A stretch of DNA of 64,000 nucleotides from Muribaculaceae bacterium (GCA_009775125.1 VSPD01000005.1:39323-103322); one strand, 5' to 3'. Positions 52,617-62,595 are shown, counted from the first letter of the stretch. The notes: a model not told the origin generated them from the letters alone. Numbers and translations: made by a program.

Positions 52617-53018
52617 TTATGCAGTTTCGCCTGCGGCTTTCTTGGGCACCATGGCTATGCCGGCGGCCACTGCCAGTACACCGAGCACGAGCGATGCAAG
52701 GAGGTAGAGCCAAAATGTGGCATCGTTGCCGGCGTCGATAAGGGATGTACATTCATCGGACAGCGACGAGAAGGTGGTGAAGCCGCCACACAGGCCGGTG
52801 ATGAGGAAGAGGTTCCATTTTTTATTGAACCATGCGCGGTTGGAGGCCCAGCCGTAGAAAATGCCTATCAAAAGGCAACCGAGAATGTTGGCAATGAACG
52901 TTCCCAACGGGAAAGCGCCGCCGTAGACAGCCGCTCCGAATTTTTCCGAGAGAAAACGCATACAGGTGCCGACAAAACCGCCGGCTCCGGCTATTATTGT
53001 TGCTTTAATCCAGTTCAT
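52617..53018 (-). CDS. crcB: CrcB/Fluc fluoride channel, subunit 1 of tandem pair
   Basis: 133 aa, four helices. Motifs: GGFVGTCMRFLSEKFG, GTFIANILGCLLIGIFYG and GLCGGFTTFSSLSDECTSL. It differs from the next paralogue at the end of the TTFSS motif (L for F) and has a longer basic tail (VPKKAAGETA), so the two may have opposite topology. First gene of the pair; a REP-like hairpin lies in its upstream gap (53083). Confidence 0.92.
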   Translation of the reverse strand: MNWIKATIIAGAGGFVGTCMRFLSEKFGAAVYGGAFPLGTFIANILGCLLIGIFYGWASNRAWFNKKWNLFLITGLCGGFTTFSSLSDECTSLIDAGNDATFWLYLLASLVLGVLAVAAGIAMVPKKAAGETA

Positions 53019-53082
53019 TAGTTTCTATTTTTAAATTATTATAAGCACTAATTATGCATAACGGGCCAATACATCCGATGCC

Positions 53083-53107
53083 GGACGCACGAGCCGTGCG
53101 TCCCTAC
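53083..53107. repeat. single REP hairpin upstream of crcB
   Basis: GGACGCACG-AGC-CGTGCGTCC followed by CTAC, identical in stem and head to the units of the doublet at 28387-28460. Confidence 0.85.
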
Positions 53108-53199
53108 ATTCTTTACATTAACCCATATTTGCAACATACTTGAATTATTTTAAAAGGAGGCCGTTTGCAATAAACAGCCTCCTCCGTTTATTTTATAAG

Positions 53200-53787
53200 T
53201 TAATATGCGTCGTCGATTGCCATGTAGTGCTGATAGGGGTGGTCGCATGCGGGGCAGGTTTTTGGCGGCTCTGTGCCTGTGAATTCATATCCGCACACGA
53301 GACAGCGCCAGCGCACGGGTTTCTCACGTTTCCAGAGTGTGCCTTCTTTTACCATTTTGAGATAGCGTTCGAAACGCATCATATGGTGGTGTTCGACGGT
53401 GGCGATAGCCTCGAAATGCTCGGCGATTTCGTCGAAGCCTTCTTCGCGGGCCACTTCTGCGGCGTGTTTGTACTGCTCTACGCCTTCGGAGTGCTCTTCG
53501 GCGATTGCTGTGGCGAGATTTTCGGCTGTTGTGCCGATAACGCCGGCGTCGGCGCCGATTTCGACAGTGATATGTCCGCCTTCAAGCATTTTGAAGAATA
53601 CTTTCGCGTGGTGGAGTTCGTTTGCCGCTGTTTCGTTGAAGATTTCCGATACGGGGAAGTAAGATTCCTTTACGGCCTGCTGGGCATAATATGTGTAACG
53701 GGAATATGCCGTGGATTCCGACAGATAGGCGAGCACGAGGTTTTTCTCAGTGCGGGTGCCTTTGATTGATTTTTGATTTTGTGCCAT
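53200..53787 (-). CDS. rbr: rubrerythrin
   Basis: 195 aa. The di-iron four-helix bundle (about 1-145) has the ligands in TEKNLVLAYLSESTAYSRY, NETAANELHHAKVFF and AEHFEAIATVEHHHMMRFERYLK. The C-terminal rubredoxin-like domain (about 150-195) has CLVCGYEF and CPACDHPYQHY. It reduces hydrogen peroxide in anaerobes. ATG 53787 is preferred; the in-frame ATG at 53817 adds ten residues that the family lacks. Confidence 0.96.
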   Translation of the reverse strand: MAQNQKSIKGTRTEKNLVLAYLSESTAYSRYTYYAQQAVKESYFPVSEIFNETAANELHHAKVFFKMLEGGHITVEIGADAGVIGTTAENLATAIAEEHSEGVEQYKHAAEVAREEGFDEIAEHFEAIATVEHHHMMRFERYLKMVKEGTLWKREKPVRWRCLVCGYEFTGTEPPKTCPACDHPYQHYMAIDDAY

Positions 53788-53859
53788 AGTTGAAATTTTG
53801 TTAATCTGCATAATCAACGTTTTTAACCGTTTTAATGTTCACGGTCTTGAAAAAGTTAG

Positions 53860-53867
53860 TATTTTTG
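53860..53867 (+). promoter_or_regulatory. -7 promoter element of tamB
   Basis: TATTTTTG fits TAnnTTTG; no clear -33 at the right distance. The GTG start of tamB is 73 nt downstream. Confidence 0.5.
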
Positions 53868-53939
53868 TAGCCGTTTCAACTTTTTTAACTACTAATTGTT
53901 AAAATTGTAGTTTCAACTTATTTATTTAACATTTGGAGA

Positions 53940-56900
53940 GTGAAGAGGATATTTAAAATATTAGGAAAGACAATTAAAGTGCTCGGCTTCATCCTGCTGG
54001 GCATTGTCTTGTTGCTTACAGGGTTTATTTTCCTGCTATATTCGCCCCGTATTCAGGACACAATCCGCACCGAGCTGCTCACGCGGCTGAATAAAGAACC
54101 CGGCATGGAGGCGCGGCTCGACACGCTCGACATCCGTTTTCCCTTGGATGTTAAACTCGCGGGCCTGATGCTTGCCTCCGGCGGCGACACTCTTGTTGCC
54201 GCCCGAAAAGCACAGTTGGAAATAAAGCCGTGGGGCTTGCTTTACGGCACAGCCGAGGTGAGCCGGGCTTCCCTTTGCGACGCTTTTTATAAGATGGGAA
54301 ATGCCGACTCGCTTATGGAAATGACCATACGCGCACGCGAGCTGGAATTACGCCCCGCATCGGTGGGCCTGGCCTCGATGGCTATAAACATTGAGAACGG
54401 CAGCATCAACGACGGATGCGTAGACATGACCATCCGCCCCGACACTACTACGACCACTGCCGCTCCCGCATCGGAGCCGACCGACATGACAATCGACCTG
54501 GGCCGGCTTTCCTTACGCAATTTCACATATAAACTGCATCTGCTCCCGTCGATCGACTCTCTTGGCACCAATATCAAGGAAGCCGTGCTCGCCGACGGAC
54601 GCATCGACATGAAGGCCCAGACCATAGGGCTGCGCACCTTCACCGGCACAGGTCTCGACGCCAAATACATCACGCCGGATTCCGCCACGATCGCTTCGGT
54701 GCCGGTCGTTCCGGAATCGACGTCGGCGTCCGCGCCATGGACAGTGGAGATCGACTCCATAAGATTCGACCGCTCGTCGGGGCTTTACACCACGCAAGGC
54801 GTCGCCCCTCTTCCCGGACTCGACTTCGCATATATACAGGCCGACAGCATGACGCTTGCCGTGTCTCATTTCTACAATCAGGCCACGACAATTTCCCTGC
54901 CGCTCACGCTCAGCGCGACAGAGCGCTGCGGAGTGCGCCTCGATGCAAAGGGCACATTTGCCATGGACTCCACGGGCATGTATTTCCGCCGCTTTGAAGT
55001 AAGCACCCCCGCCGGCACCGACCTGAATGCCGACGGGATGCTTGGCATCGGCGACATGACCACCGACCCGTCGCTGCCGATGAAACTGGCAGCTTCCGGC
55101 GACATATCGGTGGCCGACTTGCGAAAAATGTTCCCCGCGTTCATTCCATATCTCGCCGGGTTCTCAAATTCACAGACCGCCGCGTTGAAAGTCGACACAG
55201 AGGGCACTCCCTCGCGGCTGAACATCGCCGACTTGCAGTTTGGCCTGAACCGCTGTGTCTCACTCTCCGGCTCGGGCTATATCGCCAACATCTTTTCACC
55301 GGACAATTTCGGCGGCAACATCGACATGCGCGGACAAATCTTCGACGTAAAGAGCATCGTGGACGCCGTGATGGAACCGGGCTCCGGAATCCGTATTCCG
55401 CCAATGACCCTTCGCGCCCGTATGCTTATGAATCCCGTGGAAATGACCGCTACGCTCGATGCCCGCACCCTCGACGGCAAACTTGCGCTCGACGCCGACT
55501 ATCTGCGGCACTCCGACGGATACAGCCTTGAAATGACCGCCACCGACTTCCCGGTCGAAGCCTTTATGCCCGACCTCGGAGTTGGCAAGGTGACGATGCA
55601 GGCCTCGGCCTCGGGCAAAGGATTTGACTTCTTCAAGCCCGAAACATCGCTCACTGCTTCGGCCAACGTGAAAAGCGCTGTTTACAATAAATATGACTAT
55701 CAGGGCATAGATCTCGACGCCAATCTCAACGGAGGCATGGCCGACGTAAATCTCGGAAGCAACACTACAAATCTCAACTTCAACCTCAAAGCCAACGGCA
55801 ACCTCACCGGCAATGAATACGACTGGGACTACTCGCTCGACGGCCGTCATATCGACCTTCACGCCCTGAATCTGATGGCTAATCCGGCTGTGCTCACCAC
55901 CAAAATGTCGGGCAATGCCAAGATTGCGGCAGACATGCACTCACTCTCTGCCGACCTCTATATACCGCAGCTCTATCTTAAAGAAGATGTCGGCGATATC
56001 GACATAACCGATATCAAGGCCGTGTTCTCGGCCAACGACACGCTCTCGCACCTGGTAATCGACAACCGCGACCTGCATGCCAACGCTTTCGTTTATGGCC
56101 CGCTCGACTCACTCGGAGCGAAGTTTGCAAACGCCTCTACGATAATCGACTCCCAGATTGCCCGGCGCAAAGTAAATTTCGACGAAATCCAACGCGCGCT
56201 TCCCGGATTCGACATCGACATAAAAGGCGGACACGACAACCTTATCAACGATATCCTCTCGGAAAGCCGCATGGGGCTTCGCGCCATCGACCTGTCGGCC
56301 TCCAACGATTCTGTGCTCGGCCTCGCAGGACACATATATGAATTTAACACCGGGTCGGCTCGCCTCGACACGATAAGCATGAATATCGACCAGGCCGGCG
56401 ACAAGCTCCGCCTCCTCGCAAAGGTCGACAACCGCCCCGGCAACCTCGACGAATGGGCCCACGTCCGTGCCGACGCCCTCATCAACACCGACCGCCTCGG
56501 CCTGCGCCTGTCGCAGCAGAACAACCTGGGCAAGACCGGCTTCGACATCGGTGCCATAGCCATGCTTTCCGATTCTGTGGTGAACGCCCGCCTGTTCCCG
56601 CTCCAGCCAACTATCGGCTACAAGAAATGGCAGGTGAACCTCAACAATTTCATTTCCTATAACTTTTATACCCGGCATATCGACGCCAACCTGCGCATGA
56701 AAGGCGAGAACTCCGCTCTCGACCTCTACACCGAGCACAACGCCCTGCATGCCCACACCGACTCCATCGACCACGGGCAAGAGGATATTATCCTCAAAAT
56801 CAGCGACATACACATTCAGGACTGGATTGCCATAAACCCATTCGCTCCGCCTATGAGGGGCGACCTGTCGGCCAACATGCGCATCAACTGGGACGGCGCG

Positions 56901-58778
56901 ACCAACATCAACGGCTCGGGCACCGTCGGCCTCGACAACTTTTTCTACGACAACCAGCGTGTAGCCACACTTCTGGCCGACGTGGACGTGTCGACAAACA
57001 CAAGCGGAACCGTGCGCGCAAGCGCCGACCTGATGGTCGACGGCAAAAAAAGCATAACACTTGCCGGCGCCCTCAACGATTCCACCACCACGTCGCCATT
57101 CAACCTCGACCTTTCGGTGATTCATTTCCCCTTGGCCACCGTCAACCCCTTCCTGCCCGCCGACATGATGCGCCTGCGAGGCACTCTCAACGGGTCGATG
57201 CAAGTGTCGGGCAACAGCGACCATCCGCTCCTCAACGGCAACATCGACTTCGACTCCACGGCTGTGAAAGTGGCCATGACCGGAACGGAATACACATTCT
57301 CCGATGTCGACATCCCGGTTGTCGACAATGTGGTCACATTCAACAACTTCGCCATATCGGGCGTGAACGAGAATCCGCTCACGATAAATGGCCGTGTCGA
57401 CATGTCGGACATGACCTCGCCCAAGCTCGACCTGAAATTCGACGCCAACAACATGATGGTGGTGAACACCACCCGCGCCGCCCGCGGAGCCGACATCTAC
57501 GGCAAGGCTTATCTCGGACTTGATGCCCGGGTGAAAGGCTCGACCCGATTGTTGAATATCGACGCCGACGTGACGGTGATGTCGGGCACGAACGTGACCT
57601 ATGTCATGACCGAGGAAGCATCTGAAATCACTTCGCGTCAGCAGTCGGACATGGTTAAATTTGTAAACTTCAACGACACCACCGCCGTAATCGCCGCCGA
57701 CTCGATCGCACAGGCCGAGATGCTCCTCAACATCGACGCCCTGCTCACGATACAGAACGGCACCACGATAAACGTGGACCTGCCCACAAGCGCGCGCGAC
57801 AAAGTGCAGATTATCCCCAACGGCTCGGTGCAATACACCCAGACTCCCGTTTCCGACGGCCGTGTGACCGGAAGAATCAACATCGACGGCGGTTTTGCCC
57901 GATACACAATCCCTGTTATCGGGTCGGAAAAAGAGTTCAAATTCAACAACGGGTCGTATGTAGCCTTCAACGGCGACATGTTCAACCCCGTGCTCAACAT
58001 CCACGCCACCGATGTGGTCAAAGCCAACGTGACACAGCAGGGACAGAACTCGCGCCTTGTCAACTTCGACATAATGCTCGGCGTGACAGGCACGCTGGCC
58101 CGAATGGACGTGAAATTCGACCTCGCCACCAACGACGACATAACCATCGCCAACGAGCTGCAATCGATGAGCGCCGAGCAGCGCGCCAACCAGGCCATGA
58201 ACATGCTCCTATATAATATGTACACCGGCCCGGGCACCAAGGGCAACGCCAACCTCAGCGCCAACCCGCTGTTCTCGTTCCTCACATCGCAAATCAACAA
58301 CTGGGCGGCAAACAACATCAAGGGCGTCGACCTGCAATTCGGAATCGACAAATACGACCGCACTGTCGACGGAGCGTCGTCAACGACTATGTCGTATTCA
58401 TATCAAGTGTCGAAATCGCTGTTCAACGACCGATTCCGCGTTGTGGTGGGCGGCAACTACACCACCGACGCCAATGCCGACGAAAACTTCTCGCAAAATC
58501 TCATCAACGACATTTCATTTGAATATTATCTCAACAAACAGCAGACAATGCTCGTGAAATTGTTCCGCCACACGGGATACGAGTCGATTCTCGAAGGCGA
58601 GGTGACACAGACCGGCGTCGGTTTCGTCTACAAGCGTCGCCTGCAACGCCTCAGCCAGATGCTGCCTAAATTCATGCGTCCGAAAAGAAAGAAAAAAACA
58701 ACCGAAGACATGCCCGCCGACAAACCCGAACTACGCGCGACAGAAACGTCGGCCAACAGCAAAACCGAACAAGAATGA
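53940..58778 (+). CDS. tamB: TamB-like translocation and assembly module protein
   Basis: 1612 aa. A single N-terminal membrane helix (about 12-33, VLGFILLGIVLLLTGFIFLLY), a long repeated beta-rich groove (about 40-1250) with many NIDMRG/NLDL-type strands, and the C-terminal DUF490/TamB domain (about 1180-1560, IDGGFARYTIPVIGSEKEFKFNNGSYVAF and LSANPLFSFLTSQINNW). GTG at 53940 is the start: it gives MKRIFKILGKTIK and no ATG precedes the helix. The stop overlaps the next gene by ATGA. TamB spans the periplasm and is linked to lipid transport and outer-membrane protein insertion. Confidence 0.94.
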   Translation: MKRIFKILGKTIKVLGFILLGIVLLLTGFIFLLYSPRIQDTIRTELLTRLNKEPGMEARLDTLDIRFPLDVKLAGLMLASGGDTLVAARKAQLEIKPWGLLYGTAEVSRASLCDAFYKMGNADSLMEMTIRARELELRPASVGLASMAINIENGSINDGCVDMTIRPDTTTTTAAPASEPTDMTIDLGRLSLRNFTYKLHLLPSIDSLGTNIKEAVLADGRIDMKAQTIGLRTFTGTGLDAKYITPDSATIASVPVVPESTSASAPWTVEIDSIRFDRSSGLYTTQGVAPLPGLDFAYIQADSMTLAVSHFYNQATTISLPLTLSATERCGVRLDAKGTFAMDSTGMYFRRFEVSTPAGTDLNADGMLGIGDMTTDPSLPMKLAASGDISVADLRKMFPAFIPYLAGFSNSQTAALKVDTEGTPSRLNIADLQFGLNRCVSLSGSGYIANIFSPDNFGGNIDMRGQIFDVKSIVDAVMEPGSGIRIPPMTLRARMLMNPVEMTATLDARTLDGKLALDADYLRHSDGYSLEMTATDFPVEAFMPDLGVGKVTMQASASGKGFDFFKPETSLTASANVKSAVYNKYDYQGIDLDANLNGGMADVNLGSNTTNLNFNLKANGNLTGNEYDWDYSLDGRHIDLHALNLMANPAVLTTKMSGNAKIAADMHSLSADLYIPQLYLKEDVGDIDITDIKAVFSANDTLSHLVIDNRDLHANAFVYGPLDSLGAKFANASTIIDSQIARRKVNFDEIQRALPGFDIDIKGGHDNLINDILSESRMGLRAIDLSASNDSVLGLAGHIYEFNTGSARLDTISMNIDQAGDKLRLLAKVDNRPGNLDEWAHVRADALINTDRLGLRLSQQNNLGKTGFDIGAIAMLSDSVVNARLFPLQPTIGYKKWQVNLNNFISYNFYTRHIDANLRMKGENSALDLYTEHNALHAHTDSIDHGQEDIILKISDIHIQDWIAINPFAPPMRGDLSANMRINWDGATNINGSGTVGLDNFFYDNQRVATLLADVDVSTNTSGTVRASADLMVDGKKSITLAGALNDSTTTSPFNLDLSVIHFPLATVNPFLPADMMRLRGTLNGSMQVSGNSDHPLLNGNIDFDSTAVKVAMTGTEYTFSDVDIPVVDNVVTFNNFAISGVNENPLTINGRVDMSDMTSPKLDLKFDANNMMVVNTTRAARGADIYGKAYLGLDARVKGSTRLLNIDADVTVMSGTNVTYVMTEEASEITSRQQSDMVKFVNFNDTTAVIAADSIAQAEMLLNIDALLTIQNGTTINVDLPTSARDKVQIIPNGSVQYTQTPVSDGRVTGRINIDGGFARYTIPVIGSEKEFKFNNGSYVAFNGDMFNPVLNIHATDVVKANVTQQGQNSRLVNFDIMLGVTGTLARMDVKFDLATNDDITIANELQSMSAEQRANQAMNMLLYNMYTGPGTKGNANLSANPLFSFLTSQINNWAANNIKGVDLQFGIDKYDRTVDGASSTTMSYSYQVSKSLFNDRFRVVVGGNYTTDANADENFSQNLINDISFEYYLNKQQTMLVKLFRHTGYESILEGEVTQTGVGFVYKRRLQRLSQMLPKFMRPKRKKKTTEDMPADKPELRATETSANSKTEQE

Positions 58779-61051
58779 AACCTGCCAGAATCATATTATC
58801 TTTCACGACGGCCATAATACTTTTGGCCGCGGCCGGATGCTCCACTACACGCCGCATCCCCGAGGGCGAATTGCTTTACACCGGGCTGAAAGGCCTTAAA
58901 GTGGAGACAACCGACTCGATGCGCCTTGCGCCCGGCGTAAAAGAAGTGCTCCAAGAGGCCGTCGACGTAGAGCCTACGCCCAAGACTCTGTTTGTGCTGC
59001 CCGTAGGGCTGTGGGTGTATAATAATTGGAGCGACTCGGCCAAAGGCATAAAAGGCTGGATATATAATAAACTGGTGAAAGAACCGGTGCTTGTATCCGA
59101 TGTGCGCCCGGCCCTGCGCACAAAGATGCTCGACGAAATTCTCGACAACAACGGCTATTTCCGCGGCACGGCCACCTACGAGCTCGTGCAGCCCAAAAAC
59201 AAGAAAAAGGCCGCTATTCTATATACCGTAAACCCCGGTCCGGTATATACGATCGACACGCTGCGCCTGCTTCCCGACACATGCCGGCTCAACCATCTAA
59301 TCGACTCCATCGCACGACGCGACCCGTATCTGCGTCCGGGCGAACGGTTCTGCATGGATTCGCTCTCGTCGGCACGCACACGCATCGCCACTCGACTGCA
59401 AAACCGCGGATACTATTTCTTCCGCCCCGAATACATAGAATATCTCGCCGACTCGCTCATGAATCCCGGCCATATCGCCCTGCAAATGACCGTGGCGTCG
59501 AACATTCCTCACGCCGGCACTCTCCGATACAAGACCGGAAAAATCAACGTCTACACATTCCGCAGCAACGGCGGCGGAACGCCCGACACCACCGAGCTTT
59601 CCCACGGCATCACGCTTGTGGAGATGAAACCGTCGCGCCTGCGCAAGAAACTTATCACCGAAAATGTCCTTTTCCGCGAAGGCAAGACATTCTCCGTGCG
59701 CGACATCAACCGCACCCAGACCTACCTGTCGCGCCTCGGCATCTTCAATGCCATCAACATCGAGGCTTACCCCGACACCACGGCAGCCGAGCCCACGCTC
59801 GACGTAACCGTAGGATGCACATTCGACGTGCCGCTCGAAGCGATGCTCGAGGTAAACGCCTCGTCGAAGTCGAACAGCTACATCGGCCCGGGCCTTATCT
59901 TCGGCGTGAAAAATCACAACGCCTTCGGCGGCGGAGAGCAGCTTGGCGTGCAAGTCAACGGCTCATACGAATGGCAGACAGGCTCCGGCCACAAATCCAT
60001 CTTCAACTCCTACGAACTGGGCATCACCGGCTCGCTGGCCTTCCCCCGCCTTCTCGCGCCACGGTTTATACCCTCGCGCCACCGCCAGCTCAACTGGACC
60101 ACAATCACGCTGAACGCCAATATGCTCAACCGCCCCCACTATTTCAAGATGGCGCAGTTCAACACCTCATTTGCCTACGACTGGCGTTCGTCGCGCTACA
60201 TCAACAACTCTCTCACGCTCTTCAAGCTCACCTACACAAAACTGATGCACACCACCGCCGACTTCGACTCTATCATGACAGCCAATCCGGCCGTGGCCCT
60301 CAGTTTCCAAAGCCAATACATCCCCCAGATATCCTATACATTTGTCTACGACCGCCGTATCGACCGCGACAACACCATCAATGTTCAGTTCACTGTTCAA
60401 GAAGCCGGAAATATATTCTGGAGCATCTACGAGCTATGCGGCAAACACGGCGAGAAGAAACTGTTTGGCACTCCCTTCTCACAATTCGTCAAGGGCCAGG
60501 CACAGGCCGTGTGGGGCCGGCGCGTTTCGGGCAACAACTGGCTGTGGAGCCGCATCGCCATAGGCGCGGCCCACGCCTATGGCAACTCGGCGCAAGTGCC
60601 CTACTCCGAGCAATTCTACTGCGGCGGCGCCAACTCCGTGCGCGCCTTCACGGTGCGCTCGATAGGCCCCGGCAGCTACCACGACCCGGCCGACAAAGAC
60701 AACGACTATTTCGACCAGACCGGTACATTCAAGTTTGAGGCCAACCTCGAGTACCGCTTCCCCATTTTCGGCCCGCTCCACGGAGCCGCCTTCATAGATG
60801 CCGGCAACGTATGGCTCCTGAAAAACGACCCCTCCCGCCCCGGCGGCACACTCCGCGCCAAATCATTCTTCCGCGACCTTGCCCTGGGCACCGGCGTCGG
60901 GCTTCGTTTCGACATAGGCATGCTCGTTGTGCGCGGCGACCTCGGCATCGGCATCCACGCCCCCTACGACACGGGCAAACGCGGCTACTACAACATGGAA
61001 TCGTTCGGCAAATCCCTGGCGTTCCACCTCGCCATAGGCTACCCGTTCTGA
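58775..61051 (+). CDS. TamL/TamA-like BamA-superfamily outer-membrane lipoprotein
   Basis: 758 aa. Signal with lipobox AAAGC (Cys22) and STTRRIPEGELLYTGLKGLKVE, then POTRA repeats (about 95-380), and a C-terminal Omp85 barrel with FNALYTK-free Bacteroidota motifs: GPGLIFGVKNHNAFGGGEQLGV, QFYCGGANSVRAFTVRSIGPGSY (L6-like RG region), and FHLAIGYPF at the end. A lipidated TamA-like protein next to TamB corresponds to TamL of Bacteroidota. It is translationally coupled to tamB. Confidence 0.92.
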   Translation: MKPARIILSFTTAIILLAAAGCSTTRRIPEGELLYTGLKGLKVETTDSMRLAPGVKEVLQEAVDVEPTPKTLFVLPVGLWVYNNWSDSAKGIKGWIYNKLVKEPVLVSDVRPALRTKMLDEILDNNGYFRGTATYELVQPKNKKKAAILYTVNPGPVYTIDTLRLLPDTCRLNHLIDSIARRDPYLRPGERFCMDSLSSARTRIATRLQNRGYYFFRPEYIEYLADSLMNPGHIALQMTVASNIPHAGTLRYKTGKINVYTFRSNGGGTPDTTELSHGITLVEMKPSRLRKKLITENVLFREGKTFSVRDINRTQTYLSRLGIFNAINIEAYPDTTAAEPTLDVTVGCTFDVPLEAMLEVNASSKSNSYIGPGLIFGVKNHNAFGGGEQLGVQVNGSYEWQTGSGHKSIFNSYELGITGSLAFPRLLAPRFIPSRHRQLNWTTITLNANMLNRPHYFKMAQFNTSFAYDWRSSRYINNSLTLFKLTYTKLMHTTADFDSIMTANPAVALSFQSQYIPQISYTFVYDRRIDRDNTINVQFTVQEAGNIFWSIYELCGKHGEKKLFGTPFSQFVKGQAQAVWGRRVSGNNWLWSRIAIGAAHAYGNSAQVPYSEQFYCGGANSVRAFTVRSIGPGSYHDPADKDNDYFDQTGTFKFEANLEYRFPIFGPLHGAAFIDAGNVWLLKNDPSRPGGTLRAKSFFRDLALGTGVGLRFDIGMLVVRGDLGIGIHAPYDTGKRGYYNMESFGKSLAFHLAIGYPF

Positions 61052-61063
61052 CAAATAATTCAG

Positions 61064-61101
61064 CAAAATGTGCCGTCCAAAAAACGGCACATTTTGTTTT
61101 C
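61064..61101 (+). terminator. Rho-independent terminator
   Basis: Perfect 13-bp stem (61064-61076 with 61084-61096, arm CAAAATGTGCCGT), 7-nt A-rich loop, then TTTT. It separates tamB-tamL from the oxidoreductase operon. Confidence 0.85.
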
Positions 61102-61133
61102 ATATGTGCAAAAAGTTAAACGTATGTTAAAAT

Positions 61134-61164
61134 GTTGTTTTATTTAAATTATTCATTACTTTTG
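61134..61164 (+). promoter_or_regulatory. promoter of the 2-oxoacid:ferredoxin oxidoreductase operon
   Basis: GTTG (61134-61137), 19 nt, TACTTTTG (61157-61164), a good Bacteroidota promoter, 36 nt before the ferredoxin gene. Confidence 0.75.
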
Positions 61165-61200
61165 TAATCGAATAACCAACATATCTGAATCATAAAAAAC

Positions 61201-61431
61201 ATGGCAAAAGTTAAAGGAGCCGTAACAATCGACCTCAATCGGTGCAAAGGTTGCGATTTATGCGTAGTGGCGTGCCCGACCGATGTGCTCGCGCTTCAGC
61301 CCAAAGAAGTAAACGACCGAGGATACCACTATGCCTTCACAAATAATCCCGATGCCTGCATAGGCTGCGCCTCGTGCGCGGCGGTATGCCCCGACGGATG
61401 CATCGAGGTGTATCGTGTCGCCCTCAACTAA
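61201..61431 (+). CDS. 4Fe-4S ferredoxin subunit (delta) of 2-oxoacid:ferredoxin oxidoreductase
   Basis: 76 aa with two 4Fe-4S motifs: CKGCDLCVVACP (about 18-29) and CIGCASCAAVCP (about 56-67). It passes electrons from the oxidoreductase core. First gene of a four-gene operon; 37 bp to the alpha subunit gene. Confidence 0.93.
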   Translation: MAKVKGAVTIDLNRCKGCDLCVVACPTDVLALQPKEVNDRGYHYAFTNNPDACIGCASCAAVCPDGCIEVYRVALN

Positions 61432-61468
61432 CCCCTGTCAAAAGTAACCTTACCACCATCAAAAACCT

Positions 61469-62545
61469 ATGGAAGAAATTAAATTGATGAAGGGAAACGA
61501 AGCGATAGCGCACGCCGCCATCCGCTTCGGTATCGACGGCTATTTCGGCTATCCGATTACCCCACAGTCTGAAGTGCTCGAGACCCTCGAGGCAGAAATG
61601 CCCTGGGAAACAACCGGAATGGTAGTGCTCCAGGCAGAAAGCGAAGTGGCCGCCATCAACATGGTATATGGAGGCGCGGCAGCCGGTAAAGCCGTGATGA
61701 CCTCCTCGTCGAGCCCCGGCGTGAGCCTCAAGCAAGAAGGCATATCATATATTGCGGCAGCCGAGCTGCCGGCCTTGATTGTAAACGTGATGCGCGGCGG
61801 CCCCGGCCTTGGCACCATACAGCCGTCGCAGTCCGACTATTTCCAGGCCACCAAAGGCGGCGGACACGGCGACTATCACCTCATCGTGCTCTCACCCTCG
61901 ACCGTGCAGGAAATGGCCGATTTCGTCGGCCTGGGCATCGACCTCGCCTTCAAATATCGCACACCGTCTATGATTCTTGCCGACGGCGTCGTAGGCCAGA
62001 TGATGGAAAAAGTGATTCTTCCCGAGCAGCGTCCGCGCCGCACCGAAGCCGAAATCGCAGAGCAATGCCCCTGGGCGGCTACCGGCAAACACGGCCGCAG
62101 CCACCGCAACATCGTTACCTCCCTTGAAATGGAGCCCGAGAAAATGGAAGTAAACAACCATCGTCTCCAAGAAAAATACGACCTCATCGAAGCCAACGAA
62201 GTGCGTTTCGAAGAACATTTCACCGACGACGCCAAATACCTTATCGTGGCATTCGGTTCCGTGGCCCGCATATGCCTCAAAGCCATCGAAGACGCCCGCG
62301 AGCAAGGAATCAAGGTCGGCCTCATCCGTCCCATCACCCTGTGGCCTTTCCCCAAGAAAGCTATTGCCGAACTCGCCCGCAAAGTCAAGGGCATACTCGT
62401 GGTCGAGCTCAACGCCGGCCAGATGATAGAAGACGTGCGTCTTGCAGCCGGAAGCCAACTGCCCGTGCACCACTTCGGCCGTATGGGCGGCATCGTCCCC
62501 AACCCCGACGAAATCCGCGAAGTGCTCAAAAATATCATAAAATAA
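61469..62545 (+). CDS. 2-oxoacid:ferredoxin oxidoreductase subunit alpha (VorB/KorA type)
   Basis: 358 aa. The pyrimidine-binding POR_N domain is seen in MKGNEAIAHAAIRFGIDGYFGYPITPQSEV, MTSSSSPGVSLKQEGISYIAAAELP and VNVMRGGPGLGTIQPSQSDYFQATKGGGHGDY. The C-terminal transketolase-like domain has YLIVAFGSVARICLKAI and VVELNAGQMIEDVRLA. It forms the thiamine-diphosphate enzyme with the beta subunit, oxidatively decarboxylating a 2-oxoacid (2-oxoisovalerate or 2-oxoglutarate) to acyl-CoA with reduced ferredoxin. The exact substrate cannot be fixed by eye. Confidence 0.93.
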   Translation: MEEIKLMKGNEAIAHAAIRFGIDGYFGYPITPQSEVLETLEAEMPWETTGMVVLQAESEVAAINMVYGGAAAGKAVMTSSSSPGVSLKQEGISYIAAAELPALIVNVMRGGPGLGTIQPSQSDYFQATKGGGHGDYHLIVLSPSTVQEMADFVGLGIDLAFKYRTPSMILADGVVGQMMEKVILPEQRPRRTEAEIAEQCPWAATGKHGRSHRNIVTSLEMEPEKMEVNNHRLQEKYDLIEANEVRFEEHFTDDAKYLIVAFGSVARICLKAIEDAREQGIKVGLIRPITLWPFPKKAIAELARKVKGILVVELNAGQMIEDVRLAAGSQLPVHHFGRMGGIVPNPDEIREVLKNIIK

Positions 62546-62595
62546 GTGATCGACAGCAAAAATTACTTCATCACAAATTTACACCACCCTTCAAT

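Noticed and set aside
52589..53199. Fluoride riboswitch upstream of the crcB pair
   Set aside because: The gap lacks a recognisable crcB-motif pattern; it shows only a REP hairpin and AT-rich sequence.
56109..58163. Long antisense frame (684 codons) opposite tamB; similar ones opposite susC (3428-4738), the acyl-CoA ligase (35772-37379) and ychF (37512-38660)
   Set aside because: They lie entirely opposite well-supported genes, have low-complexity His/Val/Gly-rich composition, and follow from the GC-rich third codon positions.
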